Shown here piece by piece: positions 41,547 to 51,081 of a stretch of DNA of 64,000 nucleotides (positions within the stretch are counted from its first letter, which is position 1; every line of letters begins with the position of its first letter). A program made the position numbers and the translations under genes. The notes beneath the pieces are model-generated. The model saw nothing but the letters and a program-made list of their open reading frames with translations, did no database searches and was not told the origin of the DNA. The stretch comes from Pseudomonas protegens CHA0 (GTDB taxonomy: Bacteria > Pseudomonadota > Gammaproteobacteria > Pseudomonadales > Pseudomonadaceae), in contig NC_021237.1 of the NCBI RefSeq assembly GCF_000397205.1, positions 4,819,501-4,883,500 on the forward strand, given 5' to 3'.

Positions 41547-42641
41547 CTACACCGGATCGTAGTGTTTGCGACGGGGGGCGGTACTGAACCGGCGCTTGCA
41601 GTAGGCCGTGGCACGATCGAGGATCGGCTTTTCATAAAAGTGATAGCCAACCCAGCCATAGCAGACCACCGCCGTCATCATCAGCACGATGAAGGCCAGG
41701 TTATCCACATAGCTCTCGGGCCAGGCGCCAATCACCTGCCAGGCCCGGCCGACGACCCCCAGCACCAGTAAGTGGGATAGATAGATGGTGTAAGACATAT
41801 CACCGGTGGCTGTAAGAAACCCTGGCATACGGATCAGTTGCCGCCGCTCCAGCAAGGCCAGGGACAGGGTCAGGGTACCGAAGGTCAGGCCCACCGCGAG
41901 CATCCTCGGCAAGCCCTCGGTGAAGAACAGCTGGTAGGCGTAGATCAGCGGAAACCCCACCAGCAGAGCCGCCGCCAGCGCGACCCAGACCAGCGCCGTC
42001 GGCACCCTGGCGCTATGGGGTCCGTAGAAGAACAGCGCCAGGGCACTGCCGGCAATGAACTCCAGGGCGTAGGGATGGAGGATGATCTTCAGCGCCGGGG
42101 AATAGTCCTGCCAGTTCTGCAGCAGGTTGAACAGCACCAGCGCCACCGCCCACAGCAGCAGGATCAGCGGCAGGCGCTTTTCCTTGAAGAACAGGAACAG
42201 GGTGAACATCAGGTAGAACCACAGCTCGAACAGCAGCGACCAGGCCACCATCACTAGCAGCACCCGGTCATTGGGCAGCAGCAGGAAGGACATCCACAGG
42301 TTGGAGCCGCCGTGGGAGCTGTTCACCAGCGCCGGCTGCCACAGATACACCCCCAGGGTGATGAAGAAATACAGCCAGTAGGTGGGGTAAATCCGGGACA
42401 GGCGGTTGAACAGGAAGCGCTGGGTCTCGACGGTTTTCTGAAAGCGCCCACGACTGACGATGACCATCACGAAGCCGCTGATGACAAAGAACAGGTCGAC
42501 CCCGAGCTGGAAGAAATTCAGCATGACCGGCAGCAGGATGTCACCGCCCGAATACTTGATTTCCACCGACATCATGTGGAACAGCACCACGCCCAACACC
42601 GCGGCGCCCCGCAACCCTTGCAGTGAATACAGACGCTCCAT
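41547..42641 (-). CDS. Membrane O-acyltransferase, OafA/YrhL type (second of two)
   Basis: 364 residues, about ten membrane helices. Family motifs: YSLQGLRGAAVLGVVLFHMMS with the conserved Arg and His, GVDLFFVISGFVM, and FLFNRLSRIYPTYWLYF with the conserved Arg. The C-terminal YHFYEKPILDRA is typical. AGAGGT precedes ATG 42641. First gene of the two-gene set. Substrate unknown: lipopolysaccharide, Psl or another surface glycan. Confidence 0.88.
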   Translation of the reverse strand: MERLYSLQGLRGAAVLGVVLFHMMSVEIKYSGGDILLPVMLNFFQLGVDLFFVISGFVMVIVSRGRFQKTVETQRFLFNRLSRIYPTYWLYFFITLGVYLWQPALVNSSHGGSNLWMSFLLLPNDRVLLVMVAWSLLFELWFYLMFTLFLFFKEKRLPLILLLWAVALVLFNLLQNWQDYSPALKIILHPYALEFIAGSALALFFYGPHSARVPTALVWVALAAALLVGFPLIYAYQLFFTEGLPRMLAVGLTFGTLTLSLALLERRQLIRMPGFLTATGDMSYTIYLSHLLVLGVVGRAWQVIGAWPESYVDNLAFIVLMMTAVVCYGWVGYHFYEKPILDRATAYCKRRFSTAPRRKHYDPV

Positions 42642-42861
42642 ACACCTCTCCGACACCTCACTGGCAGGGTCCTGTGGATAACCCCGTCACCCGGGCACCG
42701 CCTTTATCGACAATTTCTGAGCATAGCGAAGGCTCATGAATATGAGACATTCTCGACAAACAATGACCTGAATCAGCGTCACGCTCTGCGGCCCGGGTAA
42801 TCCTCGCGCCTTTTTTTGCCTCTAGGCTTTGCCTTGCCCGCCCCCTGTCCGGAGATGCCCG

Positions 42862-44817
42862 TTGTTTGCCAATCTGCTGATCATTCTTGCCTCCTCGCTG
42901 GTGGTGATTGCGTTGTTCCGGCGCCTGAGCCTGCCCCCGGTGCTGGGCTATCTGTCGGTGGGCCTGATGGTCGGCCCCACCGCACTGGACTGGGTCAACG
43001 ACAGTGAGGACCTGCCCGACCTGGCGGAACTGGGGGTGGTATTCCTGCTGTTCTCCCTGGGCCTGGAGTTCTCCTTGTCGAAGATGCTTGCCCTGCGCCA
43101 CGTGGTGTTTGGCCTGGGCAGCCTGCAAGTGCTGTGCACCGGCTTGATCCTCGGGGTCCTCCTGGCCCTGTTCGGCATGCCCCTGACCGCAGCGCTGATG
43201 CTCGGTACCGGGCTGGCCCTGTCCTCCACCGCCATCGTCAGCAAGGAACTGACCAGCCTTGGCGAGATCTTCAGCAGCCACGGGCAGAACGCCATTGGCG
43301 TGCTGCTGTTCCAGGACGTGGTGGCGGTGCTGTTGCTGACCCTGGTGCCGGTCTTCGCCGGCAGCAGCGAGCACGCCTGGTACTGGGCCCTGCCGGCGAC
43401 CCTGGGCAAGACCGTGGTGCTGTTCGTCGGCCTGCTGCTGGCCAGCCGCTGGCTGTTGCCGCGGCTGTTCCATGAAGTGGCCGCTTCGCACTCCGCCGAA
43501 CTCTTTGTGCTGCTGGCCCTGGTGATCGTCCTGCTCACCGCCTGGCTCACCCACCTGCTGGGCCTGTCACCGGCCCTGGGGGCCTTCCTCGCCGGCATGC
43601 TGCTGGGGGAAAGCCATTACCGGCATCAGATCGAGGCCGACATCCGCCCGTTCCGCGACATTCTGCTGGGGCTGTTCTTCGTCAGCATCGGCATGCTCAT
43701 CGACCTGCAACTGTTCATCGACCATGCCCTGCTGATCACCGGCCTGACCCTGGCCCTGCTGCTGATCAAGGGTTCGGTGGTGGCGACCCTGCTCAAGCTG
43801 CGCGGCAGCGATGGCGAAACCGCCTGGCGCAGCGGCCTGGCCCTGGCCCAGGGCGGTGAATTCTGCTTCGCCCTGATGGCGCAGATGCAGCTCAGCCAGA
43901 TGATCCCGCCCGACATCAGCAGCCTGCTGCTGGCCGCCACCTTCTGCTCGATGCTGGTAACCCCGCTGTTGCTGCGAGCGGCGCCGGTCATCACCGCCCG
44001 CCTGCACCGCAAGCCCAACCAGGCCGCGCAACTGGAGGAAATCAGCGCGCAGAACGCCGAGCTGCAAGGCCATGTACTGATTTGCGGGTATGGCCGCGTC
44101 GGCCAGTCCATTGGCCGCTTCCTGCGCCACGAGCAACTGCGCTACATCGCCCTGGACGATGATCCGGTGCGGGTCCAGGAAGCGTCTGCGGGAGAAAGCT
44201 GCGTGCACTACGGCGACTGCCGGCGCGGCGACCTCCTGGCCGCAGTCGGCCTGGAACGGGCGCGGCTGCTGGTGATCGCAGTGGACAAGAGCGATATCGC
44301 GCTGACGGTGCTCAAGGCGGCGCGCCGCCTGGACCGCACGGTGCCGATCCTGGTGCGCACCCGCGATGACAGCCAGTTGGCGGAACTCAAGGCCGCCGGC
44401 GCCAACGAAGTGGTGCCCGAACTGCTGGAGTCGAGCCTGATGCTCGCCTCCCATGCCCTGATCATGCTCGGCCTGCCGGAGCAGCGAGTGCAGCGCACCG
44501 TGGATGAAGTGCGCCACAGCCGCTACCAACTGTTGCACGGCTTCTATCACGGCACCCAGAACAGCGCCCAGGACAACCGCGAACCGCCGGCGGTGCAGAT
44601 GCACGCCGTCAGCCTCGACGCCGATGCCTACGCCTGCAACCGGCCATTGCAGGAGTTGGGCCTGGAGGCACTGGGCGTGGATATACGCGGGGTGCAACGC
44701 AATGGCAACGACCTGCCGCTGAACCCCAGCCCGCGCCTGCAAGCCGGCGACCGGGTGCTGGTGTCCGGCCCGCAGGCGGCCATCGAGGCTTGCGAAGCAC
44801 GCCTGCAAGCCGGTTGA
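42862..44817 (+). CDS. Kef-type monovalent cation:proton antiporter (CPA2)
   Basis: 651 residues. The antiporter domain (about 1-380) has some twelve helices, including LPPVLGYLSVGLMVGPTALDWV and GLALSSTAIVSKEL. The RCK/TrkA-N domain has HVLICGYGRVGQSIGRFLRHE near 400, and TrkA-C is at the end. It exports K+ (or Na+) in exchange for H+, gated by nucleotide. TTG 42862 with GGAG 8 nt upstream is preferred to an upstream in-frame start that adds residues not typical of the family. Confidence 0.88.
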   Translation: MFANLLIILASSLVVIALFRRLSLPPVLGYLSVGLMVGPTALDWVNDSEDLPDLAELGVVFLLFSLGLEFSLSKMLALRHVVFGLGSLQVLCTGLILGVLLALFGMPLTAALMLGTGLALSSTAIVSKELTSLGEIFSSHGQNAIGVLLFQDVVAVLLLTLVPVFAGSSEHAWYWALPATLGKTVVLFVGLLLASRWLLPRLFHEVAASHSAELFVLLALVIVLLTAWLTHLLGLSPALGAFLAGMLLGESHYRHQIEADIRPFRDILLGLFFVSIGMLIDLQLFIDHALLITGLTLALLLIKGSVVATLLKLRGSDGETAWRSGLALAQGGEFCFALMAQMQLSQMIPPDISSLLLAATFCSMLVTPLLLRAAPVITARLHRKPNQAAQLEEISAQNAELQGHVLICGYGRVGQSIGRFLRHEQLRYIALDDDPVRVQEASAGESCVHYGDCRRGDLLAAVGLERARLLVIAVDKSDIALTVLKAARRLDRTVPILVRTRDDSQLAELKAAGANEVVPELLESSLMLASHALIMLGLPEQRVQRTVDEVRHSRYQLLHGFYHGTQNSAQDNREPPAVQMHAVSLDADAYACNRPLQELGLEALGVDIRGVQRNGNDLPLNPSPRLQAGDRVLVSGPQAAIEACEARLQAG

Positions 44818-44879
44818 AGCCACCCAGACCAAACCCCGGGCGGCGAGCGCCCAGGGTCATCAATAGCAGGGGCGTCGTC

Positions 44880-46088
44880 TCAGTCCTGGCTCACCGCGCC
44901 GATCTTGTGCAGCGACAGGTCGGCGCCGTAGTACTCCTGTTCCTGGGTCAGGCGCAGCCCGCAGACCGCCTTGATCACCCCATACACGGCCAGGCCGCCC
45001 AGCAGCGCCACCGCCACCCCGAGGCCGGTGCCGATCAACTGGCTGACCAGGCTGACCCCACCCAGGCCGCCCAGGGCACTCTGGCCAAAGATCCCGCAGG
45101 CAATGCCGCCCCATACACCGCACAGGCCATGCAACGGCCAGACCCCGAGCACGTCGTCGATCTTCCATTGACTCTGCGCGGCGATGAAGCACCAGACGAA
45201 CAGCGCTCCGGCAATGGCGCCGGTGATCAAGGCGCCCACCGGGTGCATCAGGTCCGAGCCGGCGCAGATCGCCACCAGCCCGGCCAGCGGGCCGTTATGC
45301 AGGAAGCCCGGGTCGTTGCGGCCGACGATCAGCGCCGCCACCGTACCGCCCACCATGGCCATCAGCGAGTTCACCGCCACCAGCCCGCTGACGCCCTGCA
45401 AGGTCTGGGCGCTCATGACGTTGAAGCCGAACCAGCCGACAATCAGGATCCACGACCCCAGGGCCAGGAACGGAATGCTCGACGGCGCGAACGCCACCAG
45501 CTTGCCGTCGCGGTAGCGGCCATTGCGCGGCCCCAGCAACAGCACCGCGGCCAGGGCCAGCCAGCCTCCCATGGCGTGCACCACCACCGAGCCGGCAAAG
45601 TCATGGAAGCCGGCACCAAAGCGCTGCTGCAACCAGGCCTGCACCCCGAAGTTGCCGTTCCACACCAGCCCTTCGAAAAACGGGTAGACAAAGGCCACGA
45701 TCAGCACCGTGGCGCACAATTGCGGCACAAAACGCGCGCGCTCGGCGATGCCACCGGAGATAATCGCCGGGATCGCCGCGGCGAAGGTCAGCAGGAAGAA
45801 GAACTTCACCAGGCCGTAGCCGTGATCGGCACTGATCACCGCCGCCGGTTGCAGGAAGCTCACGCCGTAGGAGATCCAATAGCCTATAAAGAAATAGGCC
45901 AGGGTCGAGACGGCGAAGTCACTGAGGATCTTCGACAGCGCATTGACCTGGTTCTTCTGCCGGACGGTGCCGACTTCGAGGAAGGCAAAGCCGGCGTGCA
46001 TGGCCAGGACCATGACCGCCCCGATCAGGATGAACAGGGTGTTGGAACCGTGGACCAGGGTGTCCACAGCGCTTTGCAGATTTTCCAT
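44880..46088 (-). CDS. amtB: Ammonium transporter AmtB family
   Basis: 402 residues, eleven hydrophobic segments. Family motifs: MHAGFAFLEVGTVRQKN and DFAGSVVVHAMGGWLAL with the first pore His, and the second pore His is in VWPLHGLCGVWGG. It imports ammonium across the inner membrane. No glnK lies nearby, which is unusual for amtB and suggests a second, unlinked copy. The start is uncertain, as no clear ribosome site precedes ATG 46088. Ends convergently with the Kef-type gene. Confidence 0.9.
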   Translation of the reverse strand: MENLQSAVDTLVHGSNTLFILIGAVMVLAMHAGFAFLEVGTVRQKNQVNALSKILSDFAVSTLAYFFIGYWISYGVSFLQPAAVISADHGYGLVKFFFLLTFAAAIPAIISGGIAERARFVPQLCATVLIVAFVYPFFEGLVWNGNFGVQAWLQQRFGAGFHDFAGSVVVHAMGGWLALAAVLLLGPRNGRYRDGKLVAFAPSSIPFLALGSWILIVGWFGFNVMSAQTLQGVSGLVAVNSLMAMVGGTVAALIVGRNDPGFLHNGPLAGLVAICAGSDLMHPVGALITGAIAGALFVWCFIAAQSQWKIDDVLGVWPLHGLCGVWGGIACGIFGQSALGGLGGVSLVSQLIGTGLGVAVALLGGLAVYGVIKAVCGLRLTQEQEYYGADLSLHKIGAVSQD

Positions 46089-46423
46089 GGAGTAGGCAGA
46101 TCCGAAATCGGCCAGCCGTTCCCTGGCAGGGCGCCCCGCTCCTTGCACCAAGTTGGCTCCCGGGCGCGCCATTGCACGCATTCGGTGAACCGTTTTGGCG
46201 CGCCGGGGGCGGCACGACAAACCACGGGGTGAGGACTGACCTGAGGTTATGGTTTTCTTGGCCAGGGTTTACGCGGGCTACAGCGCGACCCTCGCTCGTT
46301 TTCGGCGCAGGCCCGGGGCCTGGCGCACCAGGACAAAGCAAAAGCTGTACCAGACAATTGCAGTGAACCTTCGCCCAGGGCTCACACTCATAGCTCACAC
46401 AAGCAACTAACGGAGATGGAACC
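46089..46423. other. 335-bp gap between amtB and the elaB-like gene
   Basis: Divergent promoter region. No coding frame is convincing. I see no sigma-54 site for amtB. CTAACGGAG stands before the elaB-like ATG as its ribosome site. Confidence 0.4.
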
Positions 46424-46738
46424 ATGGCCAGCAAAACGGCAAAGACGGCTCAAGAAGTACTGATGGCGGATTTTCAGGCACTGGTCAGTGACACGGAGCG
46501 TCTGCTGGAACACACCGCGACCCTGGCCGGCGACCAGGCCGACGAGTTGCGCGAGCAGATCCACGACAGCCTGCTCAAGGCCCGGGAGACCCTGCAACTG
46601 ACCGAAGACTCCCTGCGCCAGCGGGGCCAGGCAGCGGTCACCGCCGCCGAGGACTATGTGCAGAGCAACCCTTGGCAATCGGTGGGCATCGCTGCCGGCG
46701 TGGGCTTCCTGATCGGCCTCCTGGCGACGCGGCGCTGA
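46424..46738 (+). CDS. ElaB/YqjD-type ribosome-binding membrane protein (DUF883)
   Basis: 104 residues. A charged helical part is followed by PWQSVGIAAGVGFLIGLLATRR, the single C-terminal membrane anchor shared by ElaB, YqjD and YgaM. E. coli members bind ribosomes at the membrane in stationary phase. First of a three-gene set that matches yqjD-yqjE-yqjK. Confidence 0.9.
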   Translation: MASKTAKTAQEVLMADFQALVSDTERLLEHTATLAGDQADELREQIHDSLLKARETLQLTEDSLRQRGQAAVTAAEDYVQSNPWQSVGIAAGVGFLIGLLATRR

Positions 46739-46739
46739 T

Positions 46740-47129
46740 ATGGCTATCGGCGAATCCACTTCGTCCGGCAGCGGCCCGAGCGCGTCTTCGCGGCGCCTGG
46801 GGGCGGCAGTCCTGGGGCTGCTGCACAGCCATGTCGAGCTGTTCGGCATCGAGTTGCAGGAGCAGAAAGCACGCACCGTGAGCCTGCTGCTGTTCGCCGG
46901 GCTGGCCCTGGTGTTCGCCCTGCTGTTGCTGGTGGGGCTGTCGGCACTGGTGCTGATCCTGTTGTGGGACAGCTATCGCCTGGCTGGAATCATCGGCCTG
47001 TGCGTGTTCTACACCCTGGCGGCGATCTTCTGCGGATTGCGCCTCAAGGCAGCGATCTTCGATGAATCCTCACCTTTCCACGCCACCCTCGAAGAGTTGG
47101 CCAATGATCGGGAGCGCCTCCTGCCATGA
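46740..47129 (+). CDS. YqjE-like phage-holin-superfamily membrane protein
   Basis: 129 residues. LGLLHSHVELFGIELQEQK is the conserved N-terminal helix. Two membrane segments follow (about 45-70 and 80-103). Function unknown. Starts 1 bp after the elaB-like stop and overlaps the next gene by 4 bp. Confidence 0.88.
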   Translation: MAIGESTSSGSGPSASSRRLGAAVLGLLHSHVELFGIELQEQKARTVSLLLFAGLALVFALLLLVGLSALVLILLWDSYRLAGIIGLCVFYTLAAIFCGLRLKAAIFDESSPFHATLEELANDRERLLP

Positions 47130-47467
47130 AACTGCCTGAAGTCCCGCAGAACACTTCACGCCGGGAAATGCGCAAGGTACTGATCCGCCTGCGCATGGAA
47201 ATGCACCGCCAGGAAATCCGCCACGAGTCCCAGCAACTGCTGCAACCCCTGCAACGGGTCCGCGGCCTGGGGCAGAGCTGGCAGGAAGGCTTGGGCATCA
47301 AGCACGCCCCGCTCTGGGGCGTGGCAGTGGTGACGCTCCTGGGCTTCATCACCGGCAAGGGTGCCAAGAGCGGCGGTGCCGGCGGCCTCACACGCCTGGT
47401 TCGCCTGGGCACCACGCTGGTGCCGCTGATCAAGCTGGTGATGCAAGGCTCCTCGCGCAAATCCTGA
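47126..47467 (+). CDS. YqjK-like small protein
   Basis: 113 residues. The basic N-terminal helix RREMRKVLIRLRMEMHRQEIRHESQQLLQPL is followed by a hydrophobic stretch (APLWGVAVVTLLGFITG) and a Lys/Arg-ending tail. It is coupled to the yqjE-like gene by ATGA. Function unknown. Confidence 0.8.
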   Translation: MKLPEVPQNTSRREMRKVLIRLRMEMHRQEIRHESQQLLQPLQRVRGLGQSWQEGLGIKHAPLWGVAVVTLLGFITGKGAKSGGAGGLTRLVRLGTTLVPLIKLVMQGSSRKS

Positions 47468-47592
47468 GCGGCGCTATCTGGCTGCATTCTTGCTAAGCAA
47501 CCCGGATCGGCCCCTTTACCCAGGGGCCGGTTCGTGGCCGCCTCCCCGTCAGCCACGGCCCTACTCCACCCAGACTCTTGTAAGGAGGCCCT

Positions 47593-48756
47593 GTGATCGA
47601 CGGGCAACCGCTCGCCTGCTTCCAGCCCTTCATCGACACCGCCACCGGGCGTATCGCCGGGGTCGAAGCCCTGGGCCGCCTGCGCCAGGACAATGGCCAA
47701 CTGGCGTCCGTGGGGCCGCTGTTCGCCGATCCTCGAACCCCCTCCAGCGCCCTGCGCCGCCTTGACCGGCTGATCCGCGACGACGCCCTGCGGCGCCTGC
47801 ACGAGGCACCCGCGGACTGGTTCCTGAGCCTGAACATTTCCCCCCGATGGATCAGCCGCCTGCGCCCCGGGCAGCCCTTGCCCAGCCTCAAGCAATTGCA
47901 GCAGAACCGCGTAGACCCGCGGCGCATCGTGTTCGAGATCACTGAACTGGGGGGCAACAGCCAACGCCTCAGCGAAGTGGTGGAGCGCTATCGCCAGGCC
48001 GGGGCACGGATCGCCATCGACGACTTCGGCGCCGGCTACTCGCAACTGGACCGGGTGCTGGCCCTGCAACCGGACATCCTCAAGCTCGACATGCGCCTGT
48101 TCCAGGCCGCGGCCCGGGGTGGCCCCAGCAGCGACGTGGTCAAGGCCCTGGCGCAGATGGCGGAGAAGACCGGCTGCTGGATCATCGCCGAAGGTGTGGA
48201 AACCGAAGCCGAACTGGATTTCGCCCTGGAGTGCGGCTCGCGCTATGTACAGGGCTTCCTGTTTGCCCAGGCCGAGCAACAGTTTTACCCCAGCGATGCC
48301 TTCGTCCAGCCCTTCGCCCGCCTGCGCGAGCGCTACGTGCGGCACAAGCTGGCCGAACGCAACCGGCTGATGCGCATGCGCCTGCAACTGGCCGAGCTGA
48401 TGAACCTGCTGCAGGCCTGGGCCCAGGCCCAGGCGCCCATCAGCCAACTGCCCCGGGTCGAGGCCTTTCCCTGGCTGCTGCGTTTCTATCAGTGCGACCG
48501 CCATGGCACCCAACTGACCCCGAACCTGGAATGGCGCCACAACAGCTGGCAGGCCGACAGCAGCTACGTTGGCCACAACTGGTCCTGGCGCCCGTACTTC
48601 TATCACCTGCTGGCCGAAGGCTGGGAGGAGCGACGCCTGACCCTGTCCAACACCTACCGCGACGCCACCAGCAACCAGTATTGCCTGACCGCCGGGCAGT
48701 TTTTCGACAACGGCCAGCGCCTGCTGCTGATCGACATCGACGCGGCCGGCCTGTAA
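47593..48756 (+). CDS. EAL-domain c-di-GMP phosphodiesterase with YkuI_C-like sensor
   Basis: 387 residues. The EAL domain (about 1-245) has GVEALGRLR (EAL at 25-27), FLSLNIS, FEITELGG, AIDDFGAGYSQLDRVL and IIAEGVETEAEL. All key metal and base residues are present, so it should hydrolyse c-di-GMP. The C-terminal 120 residues (from about 265) resemble the Cache-like YkuI_C sensor. There is no membrane segment. GTG 47593 has AAGGAGG upstream. Confidence 0.88.
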   Translation: MIDGQPLACFQPFIDTATGRIAGVEALGRLRQDNGQLASVGPLFADPRTPSSALRRLDRLIRDDALRRLHEAPADWFLSLNISPRWISRLRPGQPLPSLKQLQQNRVDPRRIVFEITELGGNSQRLSEVVERYRQAGARIAIDDFGAGYSQLDRVLALQPDILKLDMRLFQAAARGGPSSDVVKALAQMAEKTGCWIIAEGVETEAELDFALECGSRYVQGFLFAQAEQQFYPSDAFVQPFARLRERYVRHKLAERNRLMRMRLQLAELMNLLQAWAQAQAPISQLPRVEAFPWLLRFYQCDRHGTQLTPNLEWRHNSWQADSSYVGHNWSWRPYFYHLLAEGWEERRLTLSNTYRDATSNQYCLTAGQFFDNGQRLLLIDIDAAGL

Positions 48757-48814
48757 CCCCGTCCCGTTTACCGGCGAACGCAGCGCCACGATGGATGCAC
48801 GAACTGCGGGCCCT

Positions 48815-48889
48815 TTCGCCGGCAAGCCGGCTCCTACAGGTGGGCCGCAGGCCATGCCATTTCCGTGCAGGAGCTGGCTTGCCAGCGAA
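48815..48889. repeat. REP doublet (REPIN-like)
   Basis: The inner copy TTCGCCGGCAAGCCGGCTCC (48815-48838, minus orientation) faces a variant TGCAGGAGCTGGCTTGCCAG (48866-48889, plus) across 27 bp. The variant keeps base-pairing by compensatory C-G to T-A changes. A third, exact copy is at 11103-11126. It fits a REP doublet of fluorescent pseudomonads. Confidence 0.85.
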
Positions 48890-48981
48890 GGCGTCGACAC
48901 AAGCGCAGACCATGCGCCTCTTGCGGCCACGCTCGAGAAACCGGAAGCTCTGCCCTTCAGTTTTTTTCGGAGAGACCCGCC

Positions 48982-50313
48982 TTGGATTGGCAGACCCTGC
49001 TCAACCGCGAACGCCTCGCAAAGCCAGTGCACAGCCCGGAAGAACTCGGCCGTAGCCCTTTTCACAAAGACCACGACCGCATCATCTTCTCCGGTGCCTT
49101 CCGCCGCCTGGGGCGCAAGACCCAGGTGCACCCGGTGTCCAGCAACGACCATATCCACACCCGCCTGACCCACTCCCTGGAAGTCAGCTGTGTAGGTCGT
49201 TCCCTGGGCATGCGCGTCGGCGAGACCCTGCGCAGCGCCCTGCCCAACTGGTGTGAACCCAGCGACCTGGGGATGGTGGTGCAATCGGCCTGCCTGGCCC
49301 ACGACATCGGCAACCCGCCCTTCGGCCACTCCGGGGAAGACGCCATCCGCCACTGGTTCCAGCAAGCCGCCGGGCGGGGCTGGCTGGATGCGATGAGCGA
49401 GGCCGAACGCCAGGACTTCCTCAACTTCGAAGGCAACGCCCAGGGCTTCCGGGTGCTCACCCAGCTCGAATACCACCAGTTCGATGGCGGCACCCGGCTC
49501 ACCTACGCCACCCTCGGCACCTACCTCAAGTACCCCTGGACCGCGCGCCATGCCGACTCCCTGGGCTACAAGAAGCACAAGTTCGGCTGCTACCAGAGCG
49601 AGCTGCCGCTGCTGGAACAGATCGCCCACAAGCTGGGCCTGCCCCAGCTGGAAGACCAGCGCTGGGCCCGGCACCCGCTGGTGTACCTGATGGAAGCGGC
49701 GGACGACATCTGCTATGCCCTGATCGACCTTGAGGACGGCCTGGAGATGGACCTGCTGGAGTACGCCGAAGTCGAGGCGCTGCTACTCGGCCTGGTGGGC
49801 GACGACCTGCCGGAAACCTATCGCCAGCTGGGCCCCAGCGATTCGCGCCGGCGACGCCTGGCGATCCTGCGGGGCAAGGCCATCGAGCACCTGACCAACG
49901 CCGCCGCCAGGGCCTTTGTCGAACAGCAGGACGCCCTGCTGGCCGGCACCCTGCACGGCGACCTGGTGGAGCACATGCATGGTCCGGCCAAACGTTGCGT
50001 ACTCAATGCCAAGGATGTGGCGCGACGCAAGATCTTCCAGGACAAGCGCAAGACCCTGCACGAGATCGGCGCCTACACCACCCTGGAGATCCTGCTGAAC
50101 TCCTTCTGCGGCGCGGCGCTGGAACAGCACGGCGGCAAGACCCCCTCGTTCAAGAACCGGCGGATCCTCGATCTGCTGGGCAATAACGCGCCGGACCCGA
50201 ACTGGCCGTTGCATACCTCGTTCCTGCGCATGATCGATTTCATCGCCGGCATGACCGACAGCTATGCCAGTGAGATGGCCCGGGAAATGACCGGGCGCTC
50301 CAGCCCGCAATAA
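48982..50313 (+). CDS. dgt: Deoxyguanosinetriphosphate triphosphohydrolase-like protein
   Basis: 443 residues. The HD metal site is formed by [30 protein letters not shown] and, further on, a conserved Asp in [18 protein letters not shown]. It cleaves dGTP (or other dNTPs) to nucleoside and triphosphate. TTG 48982 is chosen because GGAGAG lies upstream; ATG at 48865 would start within the REP doublet. The length matches the Pseudomonas family. Confidence 0.92.
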   Translation: MDWQTLLNRERLAKPVHSPEELGRSPFHKDHDRIIFSGAFRRLGRKTQVHPVSSNDHIHTRLTHSLEVSCVGRSLGMRVGETLRSALPNWCEPSDLGMVVQSACLAHDIGNPPFGHSGEDAIRHWFQQAAGRGWLDAMSEAERQDFLNFEGNAQGFRVLTQLEYHQFDGGTRLTYATLGTYLKYPWTARHADSLGYKKHKFGCYQSELPLLEQIAHKLGLPQLEDQRWARHPLVYLMEAADDICYALIDLEDGLEMDLLEYAEVEALLLGLVGDDLPETYRQLGPSDSRRRRLAILRGKAIEHLTNAAARAFVEQQDALLAGTLHGDLVEHMHGPAKRCVLNAKDVARRKIFQDKRKTLHEIGAYTTLEILLNSFCGAALEQHGGKTPSFKNRRILDLLGNNAPDPNWPLHTSFLRMIDFIAGMTDSYASEMAREMTGRSSPQ

Positions 50314-50322
50314 CCGTCATTC

Positions 50323-50356
50323 ATCAAGTGCCCGGCCACTGTGCCAGGCACTTGAT
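50323..50356. terminator. Hairpin after dgt
   Basis: ATCAAGTGCC (50323-50332) and GGCACTTGAT (50347-50356) form a perfect 10-bp stem with a 14-nt loop. There is no T-run after it, so it may be a weak terminator or simply an mRNA end stabiliser. Confidence 0.5.
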
Positions 50357-50382
50357 ATGACCTGCGACATCCAATCTGCAAC

Positions 50383-50397
50383 TAAGGGAATCCCCTA
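50383..50397. promoter_or_regulatory. Near-palindrome TAAGGGA-A-TCCCCTA
   Basis: It differs from the 16251 copy at one base, and flanking C and G extend the symmetry to 17 bp. It lies about 685 bp upstream of exlB. Confidence 0.55.
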
Positions 50398-50497
50398 GCC
50401 AGAGTATCGCTATATAGTTTTCTATACGTCGATAATTTCACCGGCGACACCACCAGAAACTATGGGTGCAGTGCAGAATTCTTACCACCAAGACATC

Positions 50498-50512
50498 TAA
50501 GGAGATCCCCTA
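50498..50512. promoter_or_regulatory. Near-palindrome TAAGGAG-A-TCCCCTA
   Basis: The right half is identical to the other two copies. The left half differs from the perfect one at three bases, though flanking C and G again continue the symmetry. It is 115 bp from the 50383 site, close to eleven helical turns. Confidence 0.5.
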
Positions 50513-51081
50513 GCAACAACAGCCCGATTAAACAAGAACAACAATAGAGCAACTACTCAAACAGAAAGAGCAAATAGCCGAAAACACTTGGTGCTCGCAA
50601 GTTGATATACGAACTGACGATTACAGAATTAAACATCCAGTTAGCCATTCAACCAAACATCCTACCTTTGAATAATTCACCCGAGCGCCACACCCCTTGC
50701 CAATCAGGGCTGACAAGCAAATTTCGTTAGCCTTCTATGTATTTACAATTTACGTACAAATAGCCTTTTGGGTTTCGGATAGTCTCGATTTCACAGGCTA
50801 TTCCCCCCGCTGACCGCCCCCGGAAAAATTAATTTTGCACTGCGCTGTAACGTTTCCACTGCAACTCACTCAACCCTTTTGTCATACCTGAATTTGCACT
50901 AACCCATCCGGCACTTACTCAGGAACTGTCACTTCCGAGCACTTGAGCACTGAACCTCAGATATAGATATCGAAGGTATTTAGCGTTCACAGGGCAGAAC
51001 TAAAAGCGACGCCACTAGTTGAGCCTCATACCCGGCTTTCCGAGTGTCTGTCACTTCGTCTTATTACAGTAAGGATGCCAA

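Larger units (their letters stand above)
50314..51081. other. 768-bp AT-richer gap upstream of exlB
   Basis: No coding frame. Composition is clearly lower in GC than the flanking genes. It holds a hairpin at 50323-50356 and the palindromes at 50383-50397 and 50498-50512. It is an unusually long upstream region and is probably heavily regulated. Confidence 0.6.

Noticed and set aside
44840..44860. Small GGGCG/CGCCC hairpin between the antiporter and amtB genes
   Set aside because: Five-base stem without a T-run; too weak to call a terminator.
48865..48981. N-terminal extension of dgt from ATG 48865
   Set aside because: It would encode the REP sequence and gives residues not typical of the family; TTG 48982 has a ribosome site.
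47044..49674. Minus-strand open frame of 876 codons across the EAL and dgt genes
   Set aside because: Runs through the REP doublet and two recognised genes; no motif.
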